A DNA stretch of 64,000 bases. It comes from Acanthaster planci. Its lineage: Eukaryota; Echinodermata; Asteroidea; Valvatida; Acanthasteridae. Numbering within the stretch: the first letter of the stretch is position 1; each line of letters opens with the position of its first letter. Of the stretch, positions 1-11,800 are shown in pieces. The stretch lies in the NCBI RefSeq assembly GCF_001949145.1, contig NW_019091380.1, forward strand, positions 1,027,064 through 1,091,063, read 5' to 3'. Both the position numbers and the translations under genes were made by a program. Below the pieces are notes generated by a model that was not told where the DNA came from, searched no databases, and saw nothing but the letters and a program-made list of their open reading frames with translations.

Positions 1-917
1 AATCATGGTAAAAATGAAGCCTGTTTGTTCAAATGTGGTCGAGAATTCTGTGGTTTTCAATAAATATTAATGAAATCAACGAAAAACGTGGTTGGACTTT
101 GACCCCAAATCACTTGTTTTCATTGAACCATTTGACTGAAAAATACCTCCTAGTTTATTAGTTTATTTGTGAAAGTATGAACTATAATGCTCCACTCTTC
201 TGTTGCAATCTTCCGATACGATGCCGGTAGTCAAGAACCATCAAATTCCTAAATGGGAGGATTTCAAACTTAACAATGCTTATCGTGATTGGTAATCCAA
301 ACGAAAGTTGATAATTAGCGTGGTTAAACTAAAAAAAGAAACAGAACAAAAAAATCACAAGATAGACATAGCCCAAAGCAATAACAGCTATGACCAATTA
401 CATTCCTAGGAAGCTTTCACAAAGACAATTATTAACCATTGAACTCAATTAACAGCACTGATTTTCTATGGAATCTTTTCATAAGAGGAGCAAGTATAGT
501 TTTAAACTCAAAGTGAGTCATGTCTTTTTTCATGTCGACTCCAGGAAAACCAGGTTGAAAAGTCTGGTATGCGAATGAGACATCGACTGAAACACTCCCT
601 ACAACGTATACATATCAGGTTACCTGATACGCACGGTTTGGTGCCATATACCTAGAAACTTATCATCGCAATGGAATATCCCAAATATTGCCCGTTTAAT
701 ATGAGGTCAAATATGACTGACATGTAATACATTACCATATTTCAAATTACGCTTCTTCTGGGGCCTAGAAATGATTATGAAAATCCATTAATAACATGAG
801 CAAGCGTTGTCATTTCTTCTTACGTGAATGTTCCCGAAAACTGAGGTAAATAAAATGGGATCTTTGCGACAAAACCCGACGGATTCTGATACGGGACACT
901 GGCCATGTCAAACTTAC
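1..917 (-). other. Intron and left flank of the LDLa gene
   Basis: This AT-rich sequence lies downstream of the LDLa exon donor. I found no leucine-rich-repeat exon or other coding block on the minus strand. The next exon probably lies outside the window. Confidence 0.5.
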
Positions 918-1055
918 CGCACTCTGTCTCGTCTGCATTGTTGCCGCAATCGTCCTCACCGTTGCACTGGAATTTCTGGGCGACGCACCGGGTCATGTTT
1001 CCACATTGGAACTCTCCCCTCGGACAGGTAAACTCCGACGGATCCCCGCTCAGTT
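918..1055 (-). CDS. LDL-receptor class A exon, relaxin-receptor-like gene
   Basis: This 138-bp exon encodes one complete LDLa module with six cysteines. The first half carries a CGNMTRC motif. The second half carries [16 protein letters not shown], which holds the acidic calcium-binding residues. The acceptor (minus strand ...TTGTCCTCAG, ag at 1057-1056) and the donor (GTAAGT beginning at 917) are both good. The exon is phase 1 at both ends, as is usual for LDLa exons. The combination CGN-x-T-x-C with CNG-x-DDCGN-x-ADE is what I recall of the LDLa module of relaxin-family peptide receptors (RXFP/type C LGR), where it is needed for receptor activation. Known LDLa modules in other proteins vary more at these positions. 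The leucine-rich repeats and seven-helix domain expected next would lie beyond the left edge of the window. Other LDLa-bearing type II membrane proteins remain possible. Confidence 0.75.
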
Positions 1056-3039
1056 CTGAGGACAAGATCCGGAAATGATTCTGCTAAGCTGTCCCGTTCT
1101 TATATCTCAAGAGATGACTGGACTATTTATGGCTGTGATTATCGGTACTTTCAGTCTTATAGGAAAGAGGACTTACAGAGAGCAGTGTAAGTGATGCCCA
1201 ACTTGCAGTATGGGGTAGGGTCATGATATGCACAAGTCCAATTTTTGTTAATACACCACACCACTCCTACGTTTTACTTCTTCTCAAAACTTAACAGGAG
1301 GAGAAACACACGAGGAACCCAGACATAGAGGCAAGCAACGACCGCTTTCGTTACGCCATTGCTTAACACTTACGAAGCCCGGCTTGAATTATTCCATAAT
1401 AATGCAAGTGAATGATTACTCTTTCGAAGTTCAGCAACAGTAACAGAAAACGTAAAAGAGCAACCGCAAAAAAAAAAGAAGCTTACAGGGACTTTTTCAC
1501 TCTTAAAACTTGCACGTCAGCGGGAGATGTAACTGGACCGTCCGAACAACTCTGGCTACTGACCTTCATATTCTGTTTGGGCTGGTCCCGCTTGAATGCT
1601 GCCCTCGTGATCTGCCAATGGCACTTGATTGGCTGTAACTGTGGACAGTAAGCACATGACAAGTGAACTTGCTTGATTTCAGGGAGAGTGTGAAACGTAA
1701 TGTGGGGGGGGGGGGAATCACAGACGGATTGAATGTTTCGAAGGTACTGCTCCATCCCAGGCACCAGCACCGATTTCACAGCGCTGGCAAGGGCTTAAGC
1801 CTCGTTTTTTATGTTGGTGGTAAGCAGTACTAAGCAAATCTAATGGAACAGTGCAGCTTTAAAAACCTGCTGGCACCTCGTCTTGGCTTTCCCCGAGGTG
1901 TCGACGAGTGCAATGTGATAGAAAAAAATATGAAGATATCAAAGTGCGCGCAGCAAACACATCACCAACTGTGCGTATTTTTACTGATGCTGGGTAAATT
2001 AAAAAAAGGGCCAGTTCAACATTTTCCATGAAACCATCCTAAGTGCAATCAAGAGATCACTGCTGATGTATGCAAAACGCCACACAGGAACCAAAAATGT
2101 TTGAATTTAATCATCAAAATTCTCTCTCAATCAAAAAACTCTAACGTGCCATGGGTAACACAGTTACTTCCTTTAAGACCGAAGATGTTACACTACAGCC
2201 TTTCACACTCTTGCCCCCAACCCCTTCCATCAGAAGACATTAGGAGCCTCGTATGAGTGGGCTCATATGAGTCAGGTTTTCGCTGTACAAGACAAGAGAA
2301 GATAAGGCATGGAGCATTTTAATCGACAGCAAAGAGTCAAAGTTGGAATTTCGTGCCTTATGCATTATGTGCATAAGATCTCTGCATTACCTGTGCTAGG
2401 CCGTGCGTGAATATGACGGCTGCAGTCGCAAGTGACACGTGTCTACGCACAGCGGCTGCGGCTCATTTGGTTGGAGCCTTAAATGGGCACCTGTGTAATT
2501 TACAGCCCCAGTCGTAACAGCAGGACGGTACACACTATGCAGCTTAGTCTAAAGGTTATGGAAAATGTACCTGTTTGACTTTGCCCGACCGTCGCCCGAG
2601 TCCTCATAGGACATAAAATTGGGATGGAATTCTTGGAGAGGATTCCAGACTGGAACCTTCTTTGTCAGGGGTCAAGACACAGGCTTAGGCATTCATATAA
2701 GAACAAAAACCTGTCATGTCGTTAAGGTGAGGGGGAGGGGCTTCTAAAATGACGATACTTCCATCCTCATTTAGATAAGCTAGCTTGTCAGAATGACAAA
2801 CAATCTCCGGAAAGCTCGATCAGTGACAAATTGCCAACCACAGTCGATTTTGACAGGGATACTTATTCATAACAACACAGACCTATATAATAGGCGCCAA
2901 GCAAATCGACAAGTGGTTTATAGATTGTCGCTGATCTAACTTGCAACTTTTAAAATTTGAGACATTGTCTAAATCTCCTCACCGTGACACATTTGACAAC
3001 ACTGAGAAGAAAAAAAACCCCACGAGGTTGGTAACTCAC
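1056..3039 (-). other. Intron between signal-anchor and LDLa exons
   Basis: This is about 2 kb of non-coding sequence with a run of 12 G at 1704-1715. It has no recognisable domain and no convincing phase 1-1 exon. Small ORFs here have no supporting features. Confidence 0.5.
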
Positions 3040-3265
3040 CGGTGACAAGGATGAATACCAGGGCAAGGAGCAGCACGAGCCCCATGACGATGCAGAGGAT
3101 AATCGCCTTGCACTGCTTAGTCTGCAAGCGTCGTGTTATCGACGGGACACTCCAAACAGGGTCTCTGAATCGGTCCTGCTGTGAACATTTGGAGTCCCGA
3201 GAAGTTCTGGAGATCCCCAGGAAGCGAGGTTTGGGGGCACTCTCTTTCCCTGGTGCCATTTCTAA
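3040..3265 (-). CDS. Signal-anchor exon upstream of the LDLa exon
   Basis: Translation begins at an ATG at 3259-3257 and runs 73 codons to a GTGAGT donor at 3039. The first ~52 residues are hydrophilic and basic, with no signal peptide at the start. Next comes TRRLQTKQCK and then about 20 hydrophobic residues (IILCIVMGLVLLLALVFILV). The positive-inside rule predicts a cytoplasmic N-terminus and a type II signal anchor. The exon ends in phase 1, which matches the LDLa exon 2 kb downstream, so direct splicing keeps the frame and leaves about ten stalk residues before the first LDLa cysteine. A good acceptor (TTCCTGTCTTCAG) sits six bases 5' of the ATG, which suggests a separate non-coding first exon at higher coordinates. 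Any exon lying between the two would have to be phase 1-1; none was recognised. Confidence 0.68.
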
Positions 3266-4055
3266 CTGAAGACAGGAAGCAAAACACAAAATACCTCAAT
3301 TTTCTTTTGATGAGGAGTCATTTCAAAAATTTCTGTGCCACCACAAGCAATGAGTTGTTAAATGATTCTTGTCGGCGACGGACAAGGTACCCAAGGTACC
3401 TTCAACTACCATTGATCATTAAGATTATCAACATTCCATTTACGTATGTGCATAACACAACGCAAAGCACCACTGCGGTGCACCAAACTCATCTACGTTG
3501 ATGTTGAAATCTTGATTACCGAAGCGTTCCTTGTTTAGGAAACCTACATATTTTTCTAAAGACAATAACCATTTTTAATAGATTGATTTAATATTTTGAA
3601 ACTGCTCTTCCCAGGTCCCTAAATGTTGAACCTTGCCAGTCGAAGGAACTTGTTTTCCTGTTCTGGGTTTATTCCGATCATCCTTACACAGAGTATAAGA
3701 GTTTTTGCGCACTTTATGATTCGGCATTTTTGAACTCAGAGCTACACTTCTCTTATCCGCAAAATTCCACCGTAAGTTTCCGGAACGATATCTATTTTTT
3801 CTTTATATGGATCACCTTCGAACACTTAAACAATTTCGTACACTTGTAAGCATCCTGGTTTGGAGTACACCTATTCTACCAGTTGGGTGTGACATTTTCC
3901 CCAAAGAGGCTGGGCCTAACTTTTAAACTTTTCGAAATCAAAGTACTGCCGTTATTGAAAATATCGCTAAATGTTTCATTTAAAAAGTCTTAAGACATAG
4001 ATCTTAACACGCAAGTAAAAATTTCTACCGAAAAGTGACTTTCACTTGGTCCGTA
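3266..4055. other. Non-coding sequence upstream of the signal-anchor exon
   Basis: This is presumed first intron or 5' flank of the relaxin-receptor-like gene. No TATA box, CpG cluster or further exon stands out. Confidence 0.35.
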
Positions 4056-4059
4056 AAGC

Positions 4060-4640
4060 AGAGTTGTAACTACTCAAGTCAATGACTCTACTCGAGTTGG
4101 TCTCAAGTCACAATTTTTGGCGACTGCCTGATCAAAAGACAAGACTCGAATGAAAAATACTAAGATTCGACTCCAAAAAATAGAAGCAAACTTCAGTGCA
4201 ACAAAACAAACAAACAAACAAACAAACAACCCAACACCCCAACAAACAAACAAACAAACAAACAAACACCCCAACACCCCAACAAACACCCCTACACCCC
4301 AACAAACAACCCAACAAACAAAAAACTAACACAAAGTTGTGGTCAATTACAGTGCCGGTTTATGATGTCCATGTCGTATAAAATGACCATCAAGAGTAAG
4401 ATGCGGTGTGACCACGATGTAGTAAAACAGAGGTGAATTTACTAGAGAGAGGACTTTGGAAGAAGGGAATTTAAAAATGCCAACAAAATGACGTTCTCTC
4501 TCTGTTATACATTGTATGTTGAAATATTTGTGACTCGACTTGACTCAACTCAATTCTGGACGCGATTCGAGTCACTACGGAACAACGGCTCAACTCAATT
4601 CGAGTCACTACGCTGCAATGACTAGAGTCACAAAACTTTT
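4060..4640. repeat. GAGTC/GACTC-rich repeat region interrupted by a microsatellite
   Basis: The motif GACTC or its complement GAGTC recurs on both sides of the CAAA microsatellite. Left examples lie in 4082-4175 and right examples in 4530-4630. On the right, a block starting CTCAACTCAATTC and ending GAGTCACTACG occurs twice within about 90 bp. The region looks like one low-complexity or satellite-like unit later split by microsatellite growth. Confidence 0.45.
4201..4322 (+). repeat. CAAA microsatellite with CCCCAACA variants
   Basis: Runs of CAAA alternate with CCCCAACA-type blocks (for example at 4230-4240, 4267-4281 and 4288-4304), giving a compound simple repeat of about 120 bp. Open frames across it exist on both strands only because the repeat lacks stops. 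Confidence 0.9.
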
Positions 4641-4740
4641 TCACTCATTACAAGTCTGCTGTCTAAAGCAACAATACAATTTCTTTGTGAAATTCAGAGC
4701 TTGTCCGTTACGCAAAAACAAACCCAAACATGTTTAGACA

Positions 4741-5690
4741 ATTACAACAGCTCTTTATTTTAAAACTGATAAAAACTAACCCTACCTTTTGTCCATCCTG
4801 AACCTTTTCCGACGTCTCCATTGAGCTGGGACTCTAACGACACACGCAAGAATACTCCTGATCTTCCACCTTGGATCTTCTCCAAACCGGCTAGCGATTA
4901 CAGCGGTTGAGCTTGTAAGTAAAATCCGTACCTAGCAAGAAATGATCGACAGCGTAGGTTTGAATGCATCAGCCAAAGAGTGGTCCACCACGTCAGTGCG
5001 CCGAGGCAGTGCCGGGCGACTGGAGCAGTGAAGCTCTCAATGCACTGCTAGTTTCTACGGAGGAAATGAAGGAACAATACAGCAGTGTCACCCCAAACGC
5101 ACTCTCGGGTCACGAAGCGCATGTAACCGCCCACTTGTTTCTGACAAAGCGTGTGAGTGACACATTGACTTGCTCGCGTGAGGAGATATTACTGTCTTAT
5201 CTACATGCGTAGGCGAATGGCATTGAAAACGGCAATGGTGTAGGGAATACAGATGGTCTTCCTTCAGAAAAATCATTTAAAGGGTCTGGGTGCTAAATTG
5301 ATAACTGTCCGGGTTCAAACTTTGACTGATACCATTCCATAACCGAATCAGTCTATTTGGTTGACACTATGGCTACACTGTTGTGTATTCTGGATTTGGA
5401 CTGGTTTATTTTAAACATCAATCTTCAGAGAGGGTCTTAGAGTCTAATCAGCAAACACAGTATATATAAGCACTCCAAAAAAGAAGAATGGTCGTGGCTG
5501 GCAGAGGGCCCACGGATATACTTGGCCAGTTCCCAAGAGAATAGGTCATAACATTAAACTAATTTGAATTAAGTAAGCAGACAAAAACAGAAACAGAAGA
5601 AGACATAAAAATCACAAATCAAAGGCAATAAAAAAGTATGTTTACTACTGGATTTTTGTAAATGTGTTGAATCTAAAACGTCTGTTCTCT
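4741..5690. other. No gene recognised
   Basis: I see no coding region. A minus-strand AATAAA (plus-strand TTTATT at 5405-5410) could serve as a poly(A) signal for the tentative minus-strand exons at 5.7-6.6 kb. Confidence 0.3.
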
Positions 5691-5695
5691 CACCT

Positions 5696-5919
5696 CTACA
5701 AAAAGGTTAGTAGGGAGATGATTTTGTTGTGGGCATATTTGACAAGAGTCTCACAGAAGTGGACCGAATCGGTTTGAATACGTTTTACCGTTCTGGAGTT
5801 CCATGCCGTCAAATATTGTCTATTGTCGTACGTAAGTCTATTCGAACGTCTCCAAATGGTATCATTTGGAGGTAATATTGTAGCATACCGCCGACCCTCA
5901 CACCCGCGGAAGCGTGCTA
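5696..5919 (-). CDS. Tentative terminal exon, unknown protein
   Basis: This open segment has a possible acceptor (minus strand ...TCAGTGTAG, ag at 5921-5920) in phase 1 and ends at a TAG at 5698-5696. It would encode about 73 residues containing ILPPNDTIWRRSNRLTYDN and one cysteine. The phase matches the donor of the exon candidate at 6041-6265, and a minus-strand AATAAA lies about 290 bp downstream. I do not recognise a family and the acceptor is weak. It may be a chance ORF. Confidence 0.22.
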
Positions 5920-6040
5920 CTACACTGATGCAGGACATTAGGCCCTCCCGACGAGCGGCTGTCGGGAAAACGTCGGGACATAGCTTAGTTTGAGGAGCCT
6001 ACCCCCACGCACAATAGAACATCAGAGAACACTCACTCAC

Positions 6041-6265
6041 TGGGCTTATTAAGGGACTCTAGGAACACATTTATTGGTGTATAACTTGTATAACGGTTTA
6101 TTGTGCCTACGCCTTGGAAGGTGACTCCCAAGTAGGCGTCAACTTGAATTGATTCTTTCGTAATCACACAGCTCGGTCGATTATTCCTCTCTCTAAAGCT
6201 AGTCGGACCACTCAGTACTGGCCCACCAGGTAGGTCCCCTTCCACACGCAGAACAAGAGTTGTCA
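6041..6265 (-). CDS. Tentative internal exon, unknown protein
   Basis: This is a 225-bp open segment with a strong donor (GTGAGTGAGTG from 6040) and a good acceptor (minus strand TTTTTTCGTGAGCAG). Both ends are phase 1, the same pattern as the certain exons in this window. The 74 residues look like a beta-rich extracellular segment (stretches such as TTLVLRVEG and SIQVDAYLGVTFQG) with one cysteine. No family is recognised. The support is splice geometry and phase only, so it could be accidental. Confidence 0.3.
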
Positions 6266-6506
6266 CTGCTCACGAAAAAACTGCTCCAGCAAATGCACCA
6301 GAGTGAAAACAGGAGACGAGAAAAGCGACGTGGAAGCAATATGGAAAAGCCGCGTGAAAAAGCGGAAAGCTGCGCGGCGCTGCCTTTCAAATACTGGCGA
6401 GCCGCGTGAACCGGCCGCGGGACTACCACAGCGGGTACCAGGACTAGACTGGCACTGGGTCTACATCCAAAGTGTGTCTTCACAATATTATAATAACCCA
6501 ACTTAC

Positions 6507-6699
6507 ATTTTCTGTTAAATGTCGACCCCTTGCCTTGATACGCTGTCTGTTTTTGTCGCCGGTGCACCGATTTGTCGGTTTCAGGGAGATGCCAACTGCA
6601 GAATTCACACAGGACTTGTCGGACAGGCATCATCTTAGACGAGTCTTCGTCTTTACATCCATCTGCCCTGAATACCTTTTGACCTTGTCCGACTCTCAA
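6507..6699 (-). CDS. Tentative upstream exon, unknown protein
   Basis: An open frame on the minus strand ends at a consensus donor (GTAAGT at 6506-6501) in phase 1, compatible with the candidate at 6041-6265. Its 5' boundary is undefined, and the stated start is only where the open frame can begin. The residues include CEFCSWHLPE. A GC-rich stretch at 6310-6440 would be the intron. Identity is unknown and the evidence is weak. Confidence 0.18.
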
Positions 6700-7545
6700 G
6701 ACACATCCTCGTCCCCCTTATTGGATTCACAAAGTGAGACCTCTTCAACTGTCCATTACTGTGGAAATTATTCCCCGCGCAGCCCATCAAAGCCGTTCAA
6801 CTTTCGCTTAGCATTCGTTACCTCCTGCTCGACCGGTGCTCCCGTTACGTTATGGGTTATTCCGATGACCGTGCTAGTCTGCAGGTTTTTTATTTCGTCT
6901 TGGCGCCAGCAAGGAGAACTGTCGTGCGAGTGGAGGTCAAGAGAATTGTTCCGGCATCGTGTTTGCACTTAATGAGTTGTTAAATGAATCCGTTAGAAAT
7001 ACATTCAGGGCAAGGTATCCATTACCTAAGCTGCAATATCTAAACCGTGCTCAGTGTTTTCTTGCTTATATCAATGCGCCATAATAGGCTTAAACCTTCC
7101 ACTAGTGTTCATTTTGTTGGTAGAAAATGATGCACCTGCAATGCTTGCGTTTCATAATCGTTCATGAACCAGTGACGCTCAGGTCGAATTCGGGCGGCCT
7201 GTTCTTGACACGGGTTTCTTGTTCTCGCGCTCGAACGGCGGGAACACGACTCAAGAACACTGTTCTCGGAACAGGATCACACATCACCTCCTCGTCAGGG
7301 TTTTACAGGAACACACGGAAAACTCGGGAGATTTTGATTTCTGAACAGCTGCAAAAAGAAGAGAGATGGCTTCCAAAGCCATAGACAATGGGAAGTTTTA
7401 AGAAAATTAACATTAACTATTTTCTGTAACACAGAAATGAATGTTCCTGTTTATATAGAAAATAATTAAGCCCATCCAAACATTAACTCTCGAATAACGC
7501 ACATGGACGCCGCCATGTTGCATTTTGCTTGTCACTAACTACCAG

Positions 7546-7764
7546 CGATAACCGGTTGTTTGTTCCTGGCGGTCGAGCGGCCGACCCACGAACAAATCGA
7601 GCTGTTCGTGACCAGACGGAAACAAGCCGCCCAAACTCAGCCCATGGTACTACCAAAGGAGGCTTCGTTGCTTGGAAAATTGCGCACTCTCTTGGTCCAG
7701 CTCGGAGCCCATATGATACCTATCAGCTTTAGCTGGACGGAGGGACAACGTCGTGTGACCCAAG
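7546..7764 (+). CDS. Tentative exon on the plus strand, unknown protein
   Basis: This 219-bp open segment is flanked by an acceptor with a branch-point-like CTAAC (…CACTAACTACCAG) and an AAG/GTACCT donor, phase 1 at both ends. It would encode 73 residues with a helical look (PKEASLLGKLRTLLVQLG). The CTAAC lies only about 10 bp from the splice site, which is short. There is no family match and no partner exon, so confidence is low. Confidence 0.22.
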
Positions 7765-8645
7765 GTACCTCTTTTCGAAAATCACTGAATATACTTTTGT
7801 CCGTCTATGCACATTTACTTTCCGATCACTAAAACAACGCTATACTCGAATTCACACTTACAACGGGGAAACGTATCAACACTAGTGTCCAGTCGAAACA
7901 CTGTAAAAAAAACCTGTGATTTTACATTGCAACCTTAGGTATCAGAATAGTGCAGTGACCCCACAGGCGTGTGTTTATCATTAGCACATGTGCAGTATTA
8001 GAATAAGACCACCGGTCTTACGTACATTTGAACCAGAAGAGCGCTTGTCGTCCTTCAGATACTAACGTGGTTAAATCTAACACAGTTTGTCATCTATACA
8101 GGACCAGAATTACAAGTGTTTACGCTTTTCAACAAAGATTCCAAGGATGTTATAAATCACCTTTGGCCTCTAAACAGGAGCAGAGCAAGATTGATTTTTT
8201 CTTTTAAGGAGACACAAAAGGATGTTAAATTCAGCAATTCGGATTTCCATATAGGACAAGAGTCCTTAAAGATATCAAAGGTGCTGAACCACAACTTTAC
8301 TGTTAATATGGGACCAACTAATAACAAATGGTCCGACAGAGATACAAAGGGTGTTACACTGCATACTGCGGTTTTTGCGGCACATATGTGATATTTTCCT
8401 TTAGGTATGATGACTATTAGCTATTAATTAACGATTAGTGACTGTTGTGATGTGGGATATGACCCGGGGGACACATTGCCGCTTCGGGCGTTATGCATAC
8501 TCGAGGGTGCTGTCATATCTTGGCCTTGATGATGTTTCTCACCTGTGTTTCTTGAGGGAAAATTAAAGGCGACAGAGATTACTCTGGACAACGTGGGGCC
8601 GCGTGTGTGCGTGCGACATCTTTCAACACTGGCTGACGTGACGTC
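7765..8645. other. No gene recognised
   Basis: This is unassigned sequence between the tentative plus-strand exon and the Harbinger-like MITE. An ORF at 8116-8391 has no recognisable motif. Confidence 0.3.
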
Positions 8646-8648
8646 TAA

Positions 8649-8844
8649 AGGCGCCTTTCCATGTACGTTTTTGGGGGCGTTGCGTAGATGTTGTGTTAAT
8701 GCGTTTCACTTTTACGGACAAAAACCGACGCCATTAACGTAACACACGTGTGCGTTGCGTTCGGCCGTCAAAATCGTTGCAGGAGCGATTTGACGGATAC
8801 GCAACGATTGGCGCATGTGTTGAGGCGCACATGGACAGGCGCCT
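8649..8844. mobile_element. PIF/Harbinger-like MITE (196 bp)
   Basis: The ends are AGGCGCCTTTCCATGT on the left and the inverted complement of AGGCGCCTGTCCATGT on the right, so 15 of 16 bases agree. Each end is flanked by TAA (8646-8648 and 8845-8847), a 3-bp target duplication typical of PIF/Harbinger elements. Inside is a further hairpin (CCGTCAAAATCG at 8765-8776 against CGATTTGACGG at 8786-8796), flanked by GTTGCGT/ACGCAAC arms. There is no transposase, so it would be non-autonomous. The superfamily assignment rests on duplication length and terminal bases only. Confidence 0.7.
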
Positions 8845-8847
8845 TAA

Positions 8848-11800
8848 AGGGAGGTGTGACATGCGGTTTTGTTGCCCCGTCACGTGAATGTTCTGGGCCA
8901 ATGAAAAACAAAAACCCAGTGCTCAAGACAGAGGTATGACAATCACTACTGACGGACTGAGCAGTTGCAAAACCTCAGCTTCACGACAACGTTTATGTAT
9001 TTTGTGAGTCTGTCATCCGAGGTCTCCCGCTACTGCATCATTCCAGGGTAACTCTGCAGTACATTCCCTACGATCGGATAGGTGATCTTCCCAGAACGTC
9101 TTAACGACCGGACAAGAGGAAGACCGCGCAATGCCCGCGGGGCTTCTCAAGGTCTATACCAATATTTTGAAACCGCCGACTGGTCGTAGCATAGTTAAAG
9201 GGCAATTACACAGGTAAAGCCTGAAAGCAGCCAATGTCTTTTTTAGGACGAAACCTACTTTGTTATGAAATGCACGCGCCTATCCTCAGGCTAAATCCAA
9301 AGCTGACTGCACCGTGGACGTTTTCGTGTTTATCAATTCATATCAGGCAATACATGCCAACGTATTTCCAGTGCGCAGGGAGCAGCTCCTGTTCACGCGG
9401 CTTTTAACGACGTACACGAAAACCACAACACACAGAGTTGTTCATGCCTTTTTTTCATATCAAGCAGAAGTGAAATAGTGGAAGTCGCCTTGTGTTTGCG
9501 TGATCTGGCCTGAAGCTGCCCTTAACCCTACTGAGCATTATCAGTTATCTTACAACTCTAGGGATGCGACGTGAAATGGGCATGGATGGGGAAAGCTCAC
9601 TTTCTGCCGAGGGCTACCGAACGGGTTTTGGCCTTGTCAACGTAATGAGGAAGGTAGGAAGTGGGAGGGGCAGGGCAACAGGCTTAATGATGGGGGAGGT
9701 AATCCTACACCGCTATATAGGTGCTCGTAATGCAGGGTTGGGCTGACTGAATGACCACGTCAAGTGGGGTGCAATGGGGGCGACGATTTTTCAGGGGCTG
9801 AGCTTGATTAATGAAACGGAAGTACTGGACGGACAATGCTGAGCAATAAAAGCAATATCGTGCTGCATTCTTTGCCTTGGTGCATTATTGGTGTCGTATG
9901 CCTAAAAGCTGCAGATGACAGTAAACGACGTAAAAAAACCTTTTGAATGATTACTTCCACCACTTTGAGTAAGACTGCTTTTCAAGGTCTAATTTCTAAT
10001 CCAAAAGCAAATTAATTTATCATCCGAACGAAAACAGCATACTCTTGAAACAGGTAGGCATATAGGTGGTTACATTTTGTCGGTCAGAGTGTTAATTAAC
10101 AGACTTGGTGATTAAGGAGACAAGAATTAACAGTGATCCTTGTTGGCCGACGCTGCTTTATGGCTTAACTATTTTACTGGTGAGAATCAAAAATAGACTT
10201 AAAAACAAATGCGCTCGTGGCTGAGACAGCCAAAGAAAGGTTATCCAGCACTCTGCGTGTATTTGCACTCACTTAAGCTTAGATAATAAATCTTGTAAAC
10301 CTTGGGTCTGCCAGATATGATCAGACAGGAGATGAGCAGCTATTAGACTCGGACATCACCGAATGCCGCCTGTCCAATGCTGCAATTACACGCAAGAGAT
10401 TGATCCATTAACAAGGATTTTACAAGTTTATGTTATGTCCTATTTCCCCCTATACTGCCCTGGCCGAGTTACTTGCTCGATCGTTCATACAATCATCAAC
10501 AACACCTGAGCAAGTTCCAAAGAACAGACACCCACGTGTCGCATCTGAACTCGGAAAAGTACATCAAACGGCTTAATGCTTACCATAAAACAGGCATTCA
10601 AACCCCTTGATATCAACATTGATTTCCAATCCGAAGGCTTCATAGGCGGCCTTTTATTTCTGAACTGGCTCCAAGATTGCCACCAAACCCTCTACAAAAC
10701 AATATCGTTTTCGTTATTCTGTACCAAGGACTGTCCAGTTAGTTTTGAGCACCAGCCTTGATTCAGTGCTGGTTTGCCACATATTCCATATTCTGGTAGC
10801 AGATTTAGCTTGAAATGATAATACCGTGTTTGTCGTTCAGAATCTGTTTTGTGCCGTTTAGAATGCCTGGTCGAAATTACTAATTACACAGGCAAAGTTA
10901 CCCGTCCAACGAGAACCGACATACCTATCGGCATACGCCGTGTTTCAAGGTTTGGAATAATCTCGGTTAAACATTCCTAGTCAACAATGTTTTCAAATCC
11001 CCCATTACAGCAATTAATATTGCCGAGATTAATCGATATCTGACGAATCCTTTGGTGGGCATTACTCCATATAAGTTCCCATTTCATGTGAAATGAATTC
11101 AATGTTGACATTATACGTGGTACTGATCACCACGGAAAGCTTTCGAATTTGTTTCGAGGTAAATTTGTCAACAATTCTTCGATATGTGAATTTGGGATAT
11201 CTCAATATTTTAACTTTTCGTCAAGAAAAGTGTATTTCATAATTTCAGGGGAAAAAACGCAGACTGTAGTTTTTTCTTCAAATATACTGCAAGCACCCTC
11301 CAGTGTCACGCAGAAGACGCAATTCCCTGCTGTCGCAATGTATAGACCGCACCAAAAAATCTAAGACAGCACACAAGCCCATAGTGGATTTACGCGTATC
11401 GTGTCTGCCAACGAAATCTCCTTCTTGCTGCCAGTGCATTTTGTTTGATCCACAACATCCACTGAAGGCTTATTGCTGCTTGTACGAGCGAAATACAACA
11501 ATTAAGCTTGATGATGCTAACACGTATTCCTATCCACCGAAGAAAAAAAAATAGGCATAAAACTGATGATGAAATAGTATGGGTCATGTGCATCCATAAA
11601 AAGCTGTACGCCACGTACAATACGTTCATGAAAATGCATTTTTGCTTCTTTGTTGCTGGCTTTCTTGACTACAAACTCAAGTTCTGCACAGCTCAATCCG
11701 TCTTGATTGTTTAGTCATGCTTTGTGAACGGCTACCTTTATCACTTGCGGTTAAAAATGAATACGGCATATTTACTGTCTCAGGTTGGGAACGACCTTAT

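Noticed and set aside
4074-4381. ORFs rich in Cys/Val/Phe or Asn/Lys/Gln
   Set aside because: They are translations of the CAAA/CCCCAACA microsatellite.
3351-6987. Shared 17-mer AATGAGTTGTTAAATGA at about 3351 and 6971
   Set aside because: Flanks do not align well; one match of this length is plausible by chance in an AT-rich 64-kb window.
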